Both the position numbers and the translations under genes were made by a program. A stretch of 64,000 nt of DNA from Chryseobacterium sp. 7 (lineage in GTDB: Bacteria; Bacteroidota; Bacteroidia; Flavobacteriales; Weeksellaceae), in assembly GCF_003663845.1 (NCBI RefSeq), contig NZ_RCCA01000001.1, positions 1,860,001-1,924,000 on the forward strand. Direction: 5' to 3'. The notes below the pieces were generated by a model. It was not told the DNA's origin and did not search any database. It saw only the letters and a program-made list of their open reading frames with translations. The first letter of the stretch is position 1. Each line of letters begins with the position of its first letter. Positions 53,193 through 61,736 of the stretch are shown here, in pieces.

Positions 53193-53366
53193 ATGACTGT
53201 AGTAATAGTTTCTCCGGCAGGAGATTTTATAGGAAATTCCTCATTCTCCATTTCAAATCCAAGGTTGACTTCTGCTTCCAGTATTACAATTAATCTCACT
53301 AATATTTCAGGAAATGCCAATAGTTTGTACTCCGGACATTTTTATGTGATGATTAATGAATTTTAA
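53193..53366 (+). CDS. Small ORF, possibly frameshifted at its start
   Basis: 57 residues (MTVVIVSPAGDFIGN...HFYVMINEF), Ser/Thr/Asn-rich and strand-like. It has a TATCTTTA -7-like box (53145-53152) and its own terminator (53401). An earlier ATG at 53173 is out of frame by one base across six A (53176-53182 region); one more A would give MEKNSLWMTVV... as N-terminus. No family recognised; a remnant of a longer gene is possible. Confidence 0.4.
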   Translation: MTVVIVSPAGDFIGNSSFSISNPRLTSASSITINLTNISGNANSLYSGHFYVMINEF

Positions 53367-53400
53367 ATAATAGGTTTTTTATTATAGTTGATATGGCGTG

Positions 53401-53429
53401 AAGGACTTCTGGACTGGGAGTCCTTTTTT
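53401..53429 (+). terminator. Terminator after the small ORF
   Basis: AAGGACT (53401-53407) pairs with AGTCCTT (53419-53425), followed by a T run. Confidence 0.7.
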
Positions 53430-53539
53430 ATTTCCATATTATAAGTATATATTTAATTAAAATTTCTTCTGTATAAAATGCTTCACACTTGTAAATAGGC
53501 TATTTTTGTACTATTAAAAATGAATATCTCTTTCAAAAT

Positions 53540-54301
53540 ATGAAGAAAATAGGAATTATAGGGTATGGCTGGCTGGGGGAGAGAATAGCTTCTTCCTTCT
53601 CAGGGAAATATATCATATCTGCAACGACTACCACGGAAAGCAAAGTAGATCAGCTTCATCATAAAGGAATCAATGTTGTAACAGCTTCTTTCCCAGATTA
53701 TCAACTGACAGAACTTTATTCCCCGTGGTCTGAGATTAAAGATTTTGATGTTTTGATTATTACCATTCCTGTCTCTGAAAAGAGCTGTTGTGTAAGTTCT
53801 TTATACAACAGGATTCAAAATTTATCAGCTTTTATCGGAGATTTTAAGGGGCAAATGTTTCTTATGAGCTCTACAGGGGTTTATCCTGATCTGCCTCAGG
53901 AATTTACAGAAGAAGATATCCCGTTGGAAAAAGTATCGGGTGAAAGAATGCTGAGAAATAAATATCCTCAGCTTAATATTCTAAGACTTGGCGGTCTCAT
54001 GGGAGACAACAGGCTTCTGAAAAACTATAATGTGAGTAATCTGGATCACGCTGTCAACCATATTCATTACGCTGATATCAGTGGTATTATCTTAGAAATG
54101 ATTGAAAGAAAAACTGAATCAAAATTATATAATGTAACCGCGCCGGTTCATCCAGCAAAGAGCCAGGTGATTAATGCACAGAAAAATATAGCAGATAATA
54201 AAGAATTTGAAGTGAAGGGTAAGAAAGTATTATCTTCAAAGCTGGTTTCAGAGCTGAAATATGTATTTCAGTATCCGGATCCCAGGATATTTCACTTGTA
54301 A
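53540..54301 (+). CDS. NAD(P)-binding sugar-epimerase-like protein (YeeZ-type)
   Basis: 253 residues, Rossmann fold of the extended SDR type without the long C-terminal domain. GIIGYGWLGERI is the nucleotide-binding loop, MSSTGVYPD supplies the Ser/Tyr region, and ILRLGGLMG the following strand. The usual Y-x3-K pair is not evident, so catalytic activity is uncertain. YeeZ/YbjT-like proteins of this size have no firm function. It ends at a strong terminator. Confidence 0.75.
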   Translation: MKKIGIIGYGWLGERIASSFSGKYIISATTTTESKVDQLHHKGINVVTASFPDYQLTELYSPWSEIKDFDVLIITIPVSEKSCCVSSLYNRIQNLSAFIGDFKGQMFLMSSTGVYPDLPQEFTEEDIPLEKVSGERMLRNKYPQLNILRLGGLMGDNRLLKNYNVSNLDHAVNHIHYADISGIILEMIERKTESKLYNVTAPVHPAKSQVINAQKNIADNKEFEVKGKKVLSSKLVSELKYVFQYPDPRIFHL

Positions 54302-54304
54302 TAA

Positions 54305-54336
54305 AAAAACCTCCGGAAACTATTCCGGAGGTTTTT
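54305..54336. terminator. Bidirectional terminator
   Basis: Perfect 14-bp stem (54305-54318 with 54323-54336), ACTA loop, A and T tracts on both sides; serves the converging genes at 53540 and 54357. Confidence 0.9.
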
Positions 54337-54356
54337 ATCTGTATGTAAAAAAATAA

Positions 54357-55211
54357 TTACTTAATAATTCTTTCCAATACCCATTCAATAAGGTTTTTCT
54401 CAGAGGCATGGTGGTCTGCAGAGAATTCTCCACGTCTTCTGTTGGCGATAACGTTATTCACGGTAATGGCTTTGTGTCCTAATAATTTTGAAAGGGCATA
54501 GATTGCAGAAGTTTCCATTTCAAAATTGGTAATTCCAAGATCATTCAAGGTTTCTAAGAATTGGTCATCTACTGCTTTCAAACGAAGCTGTCTTCCCTGT
54601 GGAGCATAGAATCCCGGGAATGTTGCTGTATTTCCGTGGTATTTAGCATCTTTATAATAATCACCCATTTCTGCTGCCCAGTCTGAGAAATAAAGCATCG
54701 GTTTGATTTTTTCGTAAGGGAATTTTTCTAAGAAGCTTTTAGAAAACTCATTTTCGAAGTTGTAGTCCTGATAGAAATGCATCAATCCATCTAAACCTAC
54801 AACGTTCTGGGTAACCAACATGTTGTCTACCTGTACATCCGGGTTTACGCTTCCACAAGTTCCCATACGGAATAGTTCAAGAGCTTTGTGCTCAGTTTTG
54901 AATTCTTTGTTTTGAAGATCAATATTCACCAAAGCATCCAATTCGTTCATGACGATGTCAATGTTTTCAGTTCCGATACCCGTAGACATTACAGTGATTC
55001 TTTCTCCACGAAGGGTTCCTGTATGCGTATAGAATTCTCTTTTATTTTTTTTGATCTCTACCGTGTCAAAGTATTTTGAAACTTTAGCTACTCTGTCTGG
55101 GTCACCTACAAGGATGATTTTGTCAGCAATATCTTCAGGGAGAAGATTCAAGTGGTATACACTTCCGTCTTCATTCAGAACAAGTTCTGAGGCAGCAAGT
55201 TTGTTTAGCAT
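54357..55211 (-). CDS. Nucleoside phosphorylase, uridine-phosphorylase-like
   Basis: 284 residues of the PNP_UDP_1 fold. The phosphate-binding VGDPDRVAKV, VMSTGIGTENIDIVMNEL, RMGTCGSV, and FEMETSAIYAL (ribose-binding Glu-Met-Glu) are diagnostic. It splits a nucleoside with phosphate to a base and ribose 1-phosphate in salvage. The sequence fits uridine phosphorylase better than purine enzymes, but substrate is not proved. It lies 21 bp downstream of a secreted-protein gene on the same strand. Confidence 0.87.
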   Translation of the reverse strand: MLNKLAASELVLNEDGSVYHLNLLPEDIADKIILVGDPDRVAKVSKYFDTVEIKKNKREFYTHTGTLRGERITVMSTGIGTENIDIVMNELDALVNIDLQNKEFKTEHKALELFRMGTCGSVNPDVQVDNMLVTQNVVGLDGLMHFYQDYNFENEFSKSFLEKFPYEKIKPMLYFSDWAAEMGDYYKDAKYHGNTATFPGFYAPQGRQLRLKAVDDQFLETLNDLGITNFEMETSAIYALSKLLGHKAITVNNVIANRRRGEFSADHHASEKNLIEWVLERIIK

Positions 55212-55232
55212 AATATGTATATTTTTGTTTTT

Positions 55233-55718
55233 TTAGTTAATCATAATAGCTTCTTTATAAGGAGATGCCATAACCTCGTAGATGTCATTATATTCTTCTA
55301 CAATTCTCTTCTGTCCATTCATTACCTCATATACCGTAATGACGGTTTTTTCAATGTTTTTAGGATCTTTCCTCTGTGAAGTAATTTCGTAGAAATGATC
55401 ATCTTTTTTAAGAATAGAAATCAGTTCTTCCTTCGTAGAATTGTTGGAAGTCATCATTCCGGGGAATTCTACCACAATATCCTTCAGATCCGTATAGTTT
55501 TTATAAGGTTTGGTAACCCCGTTGGAATATACATAAACATTGGGAATATTTTTATCCTTTTCCAGGCGGACCAAATAATAATCAGAACCTCTTTTCTCGG
55601 CATATACAGCCATTTCCTGCTGCTTTCCTGCTGGTTTTTCCGGTTGCTTCTTTTTCTGCGAAAATGCCGTCACAGAAAGGAAACTTGCCGCAACAGCAAA
55701 CCATAGTTTTGTTTTCAT
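55233..55718 (-). CDS. Exported protein of unknown function
   Basis: 161 residues with signal peptide (TAFSQ) and a basic linker KKKQPEKPAGKQQ. The remaining ~125 residues alternate strands and helices (DYYLVRLEKDKNIPNVYVYSNG, ELISILKKDDHFYEITSQRK, TVITVYEVMNGQKRIVEEYNDIYEVM). No motif recognised. It may be co-transcribed with the nucleoside phosphorylase, but the functions look unrelated. Confidence 0.75.
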   Translation of the reverse strand: MKTKLWFAVAASFLSVTAFSQKKKQPEKPAGKQQEMAVYAEKRGSDYYLVRLEKDKNIPNVYVYSNGVTKPYKNYTDLKDIVVEFPGMMTSNNSTKEELISILKKDDHFYEITSQRKDPKNIEKTVITVYEVMNGQKRIVEEYNDIYEVMASPYKEAIMIN

Positions 55719-55950
55719 AATTTTATTTTAGTTTTTTTGATGTGTTGAATTTAATTTAAAAAAATCCTCTCCCAATAATCTCCCGCCATTATTTTTCCGG
55801 TATTTCGAAGAACCGTCTTAATTTAGAATAATGAATTTGATTTCGGGGTTTAAAATTAGTGAAAAATATTGTACCGGAAATATAAACATTATTTAATCTG
55901 CTATTAAAACTGGGATAACATCAGATGAATACTTTTGCCGCTAAAAATTC

Positions 55951-57780
55951 ATGAGATCTTATCCACTGCTTGTAATTGTCCTTCTGATAGGATTTGCAGT
56001 AATGTCTTTTAATCCTGTTTATAAAGGAAAAGAAAGCGAAAATACATTTGTCAATAAAGGATTGTCCGACTTTAAAAATAAGCTTGAACAGCTGAAATCA
56101 GATGTTGATAAGTTCTCAGAAGACCGTATTTCCCTGGCAGAATTACAAAAATCTCTGAGCAGTACAAGAAATTCATTCAAAGAAATAGAATTTTATATTG
56201 CCTATCATTATCCCGAATTCACCAAAACACACCTCAATGCAGCACCTTTGTTTCATATAGAGGCTGCAGGTACCTCTTCATATACACTTCCTCCCGAAGG
56301 GTTGCAGGTGCTGGATGAGCTTATATTCTCAGACGAAGCAGAAAATGAGAAAGAAAAGATCAAAACGATTACCACCTTTTTATACAATAGCTATTCCGGG
56401 TTTTATTTAAGTGCTTTAAAAAATGGATTGAGCAAAGGAAACAACAAAACACTGCCTTTACGTATAGAATTAATCCGGATCTACTCCCTTGGTGTTTCTG
56501 GTTTTGATACCCCAGGTTCACTGAATATTTCTGAGGAAACAAGCCATGCTCTTGCGGGAATGCAGAAATACATCAATGATGATCTTTATTTTAAAAATTA
56601 TAACACGCAAAAAGCTGACAAGATTTTGACAGAAGCCATCAGCTATCTTTCAAAAAATACAGATTTTGAAACTTTTGACAGGATTGAGTTTTATAAAAAA
56701 TATATACAGCCTTTGTATGAAGAATTAGGGAATTGGGATGGAAGACCGGATGATCTTAAAGAATTTTCAGGATGGAATGTTGGTAACAAAAACTTTTTCG
56801 ACAGCGATTTTCTGGATCCCTATTTTTATACTTTATTAAAATCTTCAGAAGATAATCCGGATCTCAGAAATCTTGGAAAATCTATTTTCTATGATCAGAA
56901 CTTAAGTGGTAACGGAAAAATGAGCTGTGCCACATGCCATCTTCAGGAAAATGCTTTTACAGATCTTAAATCTAAATCACAAAGTAATGTGGAAGGAAAA
57001 ACAGTGCTGAGAAATTCTCCGTCTTTATATAATGCTGTTTTCGCCAAGAGGTTTTTCTATGATCTTCGTGCTTTCTACCTTGAACAGCAGGCAGAACACG
57101 TTATTTATAATGAACAGGAATTCAATACAAGCTACGAAAGCATTATCCAGAAATTAAAAACAAAGCCTGAATATAAAAAGGCGTTCCGAAATGCATTTAA
57201 GGACGGTAAAATCAACAAAGAAAATTTTTCAAAAGCATTAAGTTCTTACGTAGCTTCACTATACTCATTTGACAGCGATTTCGACCGTTTTATGAGGAAT
57301 GAAAAAAATGTTTCCGATGATGTGAAAAAAGGCTTCAACCTGTTTATGGGAAAAGCCAATTGTGCTACCTGTCATTTTGCTCCTCATTTTTCCGGATTGG
57401 TACCGCCGTTTTTTAATGAAAATGAATCCGAAGTTTTGGGAATAACTACAAGACCCATCAAACAGCTTCCTGTAGAGCTTGATCAGGATTTGGGAAGAGG
57501 AAACAGTCCGGTGAAGAAGGAGAAATCATGGATCTATGATTACTCTTTCAAAACAGTAACGGTGAGAAATATTGCGCTTACAAAACCCTATTTCCACAAT
57601 GGAGCCTTCAATACATTAGAAGAAGTTCTGGATTTTTATAACGAAGGTGGAGGAGAAGGATTGGGATTGAAAATGAAAAATCAAACTTTAGCTCCTGATA
57701 AGCTAAACCTTACCGAAACAGAAAAAAAACAGATTATTGCCTTTCTGAATGCTCTTACAGATGTGAGTAAAGCGAAGTAG
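55951..57780 (+). CDS. Di-haem cytochrome c peroxidase/MauG-like protein
   Basis: 609 residues. An N-terminal hydrophobic anchor or signal (LLVIVLLIGFAVMSF) is followed by a ~270-residue helical region not found in standard enzymes. Then comes the di-haem peroxidase domain with two haem sites, Cys326-x2-Cys-His330 and Cys471-x2-Cys-His475 (both CATCH), and the C-terminal FHNGAFNTLEEVLDFYN block. It probably reduces hydrogen peroxide in the periplasm with electrons from a c-type cytochrome, or oxidises a protein or small substrate as MauG does. Confidence 0.88.
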   Translation: MRSYPLLVIVLLIGFAVMSFNPVYKGKESENTFVNKGLSDFKNKLEQLKSDVDKFSEDRISLAELQKSLSSTRNSFKEIEFYIAYHYPEFTKTHLNAAPLFHIEAAGTSSYTLPPEGLQVLDELIFSDEAENEKEKIKTITTFLYNSYSGFYLSALKNGLSKGNNKTLPLRIELIRIYSLGVSGFDTPGSLNISEETSHALAGMQKYINDDLYFKNYNTQKADKILTEAISYLSKNTDFETFDRIEFYKKYIQPLYEELGNWDGRPDDLKEFSGWNVGNKNFFDSDFLDPYFYTLLKSSEDNPDLRNLGKSIFYDQNLSGNGKMSCATCHLQENAFTDLKSKSQSNVEGKTVLRNSPSLYNAVFAKRFFYDLRAFYLEQQAEHVIYNEQEFNTSYESIIQKLKTKPEYKKAFRNAFKDGKINKENFSKALSSYVASLYSFDSDFDRFMRNEKNVSDDVKKGFNLFMGKANCATCHFAPHFSGLVPPFFNENESEVLGITTRPIKQLPVELDQDLGRGNSPVKKEKSWIYDYSFKTVTVRNIALTKPYFHNGAFNTLEEVLDFYNEGGGEGLGLKMKNQTLAPDKLNLTETEKKQIIAFLNALTDVSKAK

Positions 57781-57784
57781 GCGA

Positions 57785-57979
57785 GTTGCGGAGTGTGGGG
57801 TGTTGGGTTTGAGTGCGTGAGAGTTTTAGAGTGAGAGGGTAGAAATTCTGGTTGCGAGTTTCGAGTTATTGCGTGATTCAAGTTATCTATCTCCCATATC
57901 TTACCCCGCAACTTGTACAGCGCAACTTCAACACACCAAGTCTAAAACCCTCCCACACTCAAACCCCACACCCCGCATC
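57785..57979. repeat. Imperfect long inverted repeat in a 340-bp gene-free gap
   Basis: A G-rich arm (57785-57830: GTTGCGGAGTGTGGGG, GGGTTTGAGTGCG, GAGTTTTAGA) pairs imperfectly with a C-rich arm (57941-57979). Inner words GGTTGCGAGTTTCGAG and CCGCAACTTG pair as well. The strand asymmetry (G on the left, C on the right) is unlike any nearby sequence. The rest of the gap (57980-58120) is AT-rich leader without a recognised element. Confidence 0.65.
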
Positions 57980-58120
57980 CCACATCATTTAACACAAAAT
58001 TAATTTCCTTAACATTAGGTTTTTGATAAGTTAATATTCGATGATTTAGATTTAAAATCCTATTAACAGAGAAAAAGCTCTAATGAAATAGTTTTGCAAG
58101 GTCTAATAAATCAAATAAAA

Positions 58121-60274
58121 ATGAAGAAAAAACTACTAACAGTGGGAGCTTTGGCTATATTGGCCAGTTCCGGTATTCAGGCGCAGACTCTGATATTCGA
58201 TAAGAACGCGTCATGGAGCTACAAAGATAACAATCAGGCTCAACCAACAGGCTGGAATGCCAAAACTTATGATATTTCAGCATGGGCGGTAGGAAATGGG
58301 CCTCTGGGATATGGAGATCCTGTAACAACAACCATCAATTCCGGATTAACGACAGCTTATTTTGCTAAAGATTTCACTATAGACCTTTCAACACTTTCCG
58401 ATACTATGGAACTTGGAGTAATGAGGGATGACGGTATCATTGTATACCTTAACGGAGAGGAAGTGGTAAGAGATAATATGCCTGCGGGTACTGTTACTTT
58501 CAATACTTTTTCTAGCACAACCATTGATGGAGCGGCAGAGAATGTTTATAATATTTTTTCTATTCCGAAATCTAAATTTACAAACGGTGTCAATAGATTT
58601 TCTATTGAATTGCATAACAGAAGTACTACCAGCTCAGATTTAAGAATTGATGCTTATCTGAAAACAACCACTAATACAACGATACCTGTAACCTGTAACG
58701 GAACACACATCAGCTGTTTTACTTCTATTGTGCCTACAGCACAGACTAATAAACTGATTATCCCTGCTGAGCATAAATACCAGCTTATCCTAAAAGAAGG
58801 AGACAGCTATACAGAAGGCGGAGGATTTGTTGGAGGGCAGAATGACTTTACAGGATATGTTGCAAAAACGGGAAGCAGTACCAACGGATATCTTTCTGTA
58901 AACCATGAAACCAATCCCGGAGGTGTTACCATGGCGGAAATCAATTATAATGCGACTTCCAAGCTTTGGCAGCTGACAAAATCCAGAGCGGTAAATTTCT
59001 CGGATCCAAGTTTAGTGCAAACCATCAGAAACTGTTCAGGAGGAGTTACTCCTTGGGGAACTATAGTGACAGCAGAAGAATCTGTTACCTCTAATGATGT
59101 GAATGCCGACGGATACAAAGACTACGGCTGGCTGGTAGAAATTGATCCTGCAACGGCACAGGTTATTTCCAAGAATACTGACGGTTCTAAAGGTAAGCTA
59201 TGGCAGATGGGAATCATGAACCATGAAAATGTAGTAGTAAATAATGCCGGAACTACAGCGTATTATGGAGAAGATGGTGGTACACACATGGTGTACAAGT
59301 ATGTATTGGATACTCCAAATGACCTTTCTTCAGGAAATCTTTACGTTCTGAAATTAGATCAGGGATTAACTGCTTCAGGAGATCCGGTAGGAACTACAGC
59401 AACATGGGTTCAGGTTCCGAACAAGACAAAAGCAGACCAGAATAATACCAATACAAATGCGCAATCAGTAGGAGGAACAAAATTCAACGGTGTAGAAGAC
59501 GTTGACATCAGCCCGTTAGATGGGAAGATCTATTTTACAGCTAAAGGTTTAGATAGGGTATACCGTCTTCAGGATAACGGAACTACCGCTTCTCAGGTAG
59601 AAACATTTGTAGGGGGAGCTTCTTCTGTATATTCTTTCAATACCGCTCAGGGAGTAAAATCTGAAGCTTGGGGAGACGGAAATGACAACCTTACTTTCGA
59701 TGAGCTTGGAAACCTTTGGGTACTTCAGGATGGAGGTAAAAACTATATCTGGGTAATTGCTCCTGATCATACTCAGGCTAATCCGAAAGTAAGATTATTT
59801 GCTTCTATGCCGTCTGGTGCAGAACCTACAGGGTTGACATTCACCCCTGATCATAAATTTGGTTTCTTCTCTATTCAGCATCCGGATTCAACTATTTCTA
59901 CAGATGTTGATGCAACAGGAAATACCATTGATTATAAAGGAAAATCCGCAACGATCGTAATTGCCCTTAAAAATAACTTAGGAATTGAAGGTTCTTTAGG
60001 AACTATCGAAAATAATACTGCCGAAAATACAGTAACGGTAGCACCTAACCCAACTTCAGGAATCGTAAAAATCAATTCACCAAAAGGATTGAAAGATATT
60101 TCTGTAACAGCTTACAGTATGGACGGGAAAATTGTTTACACGAAGAAATTCAACGGAACCAACAAAGTATTGGACCTTGATTTTACACAACAGTTAGAAG
60201 GATCACGAGTTTTAGTTTTAAATATTGAAGCTGAAGGTGGCTTCCAGAAAACCGTTAAACTTTTAAAGAAATAA
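58121..60274 (+). CDS. PhoX/DUF839-like secreted protein with T9SS tail
   Basis: 717 residues from MKKKLLTVGA; an in-frame TTG nine codons earlier is rejected because a signal peptide starts at the ATG (cleavage near IQAQ). Domains: an N-terminal jelly-roll module (~25-190, RDDGIIVYLNGEEVVRDNMP), a PhoX/DUF839 six-blade region (~215-630, LSVNHETNPGG, TPWGTIVTAEESV, MNHENVVV, EDVDISPLDGKIYF), and a type A T9SS sorting domain (APNPTSGIVKI ... GFQKTVKLLKK). PhoX enzymes are calcium/iron phosphatases; whether all metal ligands are present was not checked residue by residue. Secreted or surface-bound. Confidence 0.83.
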   Translation: MKKKLLTVGALAILASSGIQAQTLIFDKNASWSYKDNNQAQPTGWNAKTYDISAWAVGNGPLGYGDPVTTTINSGLTTAYFAKDFTIDLSTLSDTMELGVMRDDGIIVYLNGEEVVRDNMPAGTVTFNTFSSTTIDGAAENVYNIFSIPKSKFTNGVNRFSIELHNRSTTSSDLRIDAYLKTTTNTTIPVTCNGTHISCFTSIVPTAQTNKLIIPAEHKYQLILKEGDSYTEGGGFVGGQNDFTGYVAKTGSSTNGYLSVNHETNPGGVTMAEINYNATSKLWQLTKSRAVNFSDPSLVQTIRNCSGGVTPWGTIVTAEESVTSNDVNADGYKDYGWLVEIDPATAQVISKNTDGSKGKLWQMGIMNHENVVVNNAGTTAYYGEDGGTHMVYKYVLDTPNDLSSGNLYVLKLDQGLTASGDPVGTTATWVQVPNKTKADQNNTNTNAQSVGGTKFNGVEDVDISPLDGKIYFTAKGLDRVYRLQDNGTTASQVETFVGGASSVYSFNTAQGVKSEAWGDGNDNLTFDELGNLWVLQDGGKNYIWVIAPDHTQANPKVRLFASMPSGAEPTGLTFTPDHKFGFFSIQHPDSTISTDVDATGNTIDYKGKSATIVIALKNNLGIEGSLGTIENNTAENTVTVAPNPTSGIVKINSPKGLKDISVTAYSMDGKIVYTKKFNGTNKVLDLDFTQQLEGSRVLVLNIEAEGGFQKTVKLLKK

Positions 60275-60290
60275 ATTATTTATAATTCTT

Positions 60291-60330
60291 GTCTGTCGGT
60301 GGTTTCGGCTGCCGGCAGATCTTTTATTTT
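60291..60330 (+). terminator. Hairpin between PhoX-like and LRR genes
   Basis: TCTGTCGG pairs with CCGGCAGA (one G-U), followed by TCTTTTATTTT that runs up to the next ATG. Confidence 0.55.
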
Positions 60331-61230
60331 ATGAAAAAGCTGTTCTTATTCATTTCCATTCTTTCAATCTCTCATATCAAAGCTCAGATTGATCCGGTGA
60401 AATATCCCACTTTTACTAATATTGAAGAAGCCTTAAACAGTAAAAAAGCCGTCTACAGTATGAGTTTCAGAGAGAAAGGGCTATTTAATATTCCTCCTCA
60501 GATCGTGAAACTGGATTCACTGTTCTTTTTGAATATCATGGCCAATAAGTTGGAGAAAATGGATCAGGAACTCTTTGAATTAAAACAACTGGAAATTTTA
60601 AACGTTAATGAAAACAGCATTAAATATATTCCTGATGAGGTAAGTAATCTTAAGAAACTGACCACTTTTTCAATGAATCTGAATAGTCTTACAAGCATTA
60701 ATCCTAATCTTGCAAAGCTTCAGAGCCTGAAAGTAGTCCATTTTGATGCCAATAACCTGAATACTTTTCCTGAAGCCCTCATGGAAATTCCGTCACTGGA
60801 AGAAATTAATCTTCAGGGAAACCAGATCAGCTTTATTGCAGACAAACTAGATCGCATCAAAAACCTGAAATTTCTGAACCTTTCAGATAATCAGATCAAC
60901 GACCTTGGAAACTTGTCTTTTCCTGAAAATTTAAAATATCTGGAATTACAGCAGAATGCCATCACAAAACTTCCCGAAAACCTTTTCAAATCAAAAAATC
61001 TTGAGTTTTTGAATGTAAGTGGAAATAATATCACAGAAATATCACCCAAAGTAAAAGGGTTGAAAAATATCGTCAGCATGAATCTGGCCAACAATAATCT
61101 GAAAGATATTCCTGTAGAAATCAAACAGCTGAAAAACCTCAAAACATTGATTCTTACAGGAAATCCTATAGAAAAATCTACCATTGAAAATTTAAAAACC
61201 TTACTGCCGGAAACCCAGATCTATTTCTAG
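60331..61230 (+). CDS. Secreted leucine-rich repeat protein
   Basis: 299 residues from MKKLFLFISI; the open frame upstream crosses a hairpin and is rejected. Signal peptide (SHIKAQ), then about nine or ten 23-residue leucine-rich repeats of the form LxxLxxLxLxxNxI/L (LEILNVNENSIKYIPDEV, LEEINLQGNQISFIADKL, LKFLNLSDNQINDLGNL, LKYLELQQNAITKLPENL). These make a solenoid for protein binding outside or in the periplasm. No catalytic domain. Partner unknown. Confidence 0.88.
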   Translation: MKKLFLFISILSISHIKAQIDPVKYPTFTNIEEALNSKKAVYSMSFREKGLFNIPPQIVKLDSLFFLNIMANKLEKMDQELFELKQLEILNVNENSIKYIPDEVSNLKKLTTFSMNLNSLTSINPNLAKLQSLKVVHFDANNLNTFPEALMEIPSLEEINLQGNQISFIADKLDRIKNLKFLNLSDNQINDLGNLSFPENLKYLELQQNAITKLPENLFKSKNLEFLNVSGNNITEISPKVKGLKNIVSMNLANNNLKDIPVEIKQLKNLKTLILTGNPIEKSTIENLKTLLPETQIYF

Positions 61231-61232
61231 AG

Positions 61233-61556
61233 CTATCCGCCAACCCGTTTGGTTTTATATCCCATTTCTTTAAGGATATTCATTATTTTATCACGGTTAT
61301 CCCCCTGAATGATAATCGTTCCATCCTTCTCAGAACCGCCTATACCCAGGGTGGTTTTTATTTTCTTTGAGATTTTTTTAAGATCCTCTTCACTGCCTTC
61401 CCAACCTTCAACTATTGTTACAGGCTTACCGTTTCTTCCTTTTTTCTCAAATTTGCATACCAAAGGCTCTTTCTGCTTGAATTGCTCTTCAGGCATCTCA
61501 AAATCCTGCTCGTCATGATCAGGAAAAAGATTCTTCAATTGATCTCGTAAATCCAT
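61233..61556 (-). CDS. SUI1/YciH family translation factor
   Basis: 107 residues. The C-terminal ~80 residues are a SUI1/eIF1-like domain (GRNGKPVTIVEGWEGSEEDLKKISKKIKTTLGIGGSEKDGTIIIQGDNRDKIMNIL, shown in part), as in bacterial YciH, which influences start-codon selection. It is convergent with the LRR gene, with only 2 bp between the stop codons. Confidence 0.9.
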   Translation of the reverse strand: MDLRDQLKNLFPDHDEQDFEMPEEQFKQKEPLVCKFEKKGRNGKPVTIVEGWEGSEEDLKKISKKIKTTLGIGGSEKDGTIIIQGDNRDKIMNILKEMGYKTKRVGG

Positions 61557-61708
61557 AAAGCAAAATTAAAAAGTTTTACGGATTAATGAACGGAAATAGA
61601 GGCGAAATTTTCATTTTCCGGCATTTTAAGATTTTAAATCTTGACCCGGTTGAACCAATAATCCATAAAATTCGAGTCTTCAAATTCTTCTATTCATAGG
61701 AAATTAGG

Positions 61709-61716
61709 TAAATTTG
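61709..61716 (+). promoter_or_regulatory. -7 box of gpmI
   Basis: TAAATTTG, a perfect TAnnTTTG match 20 bp before the ATG; no clear -33 box. Confidence 0.5.
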
Positions 61717-61736
61717 TCTAACAAAAGTTTTACAAA

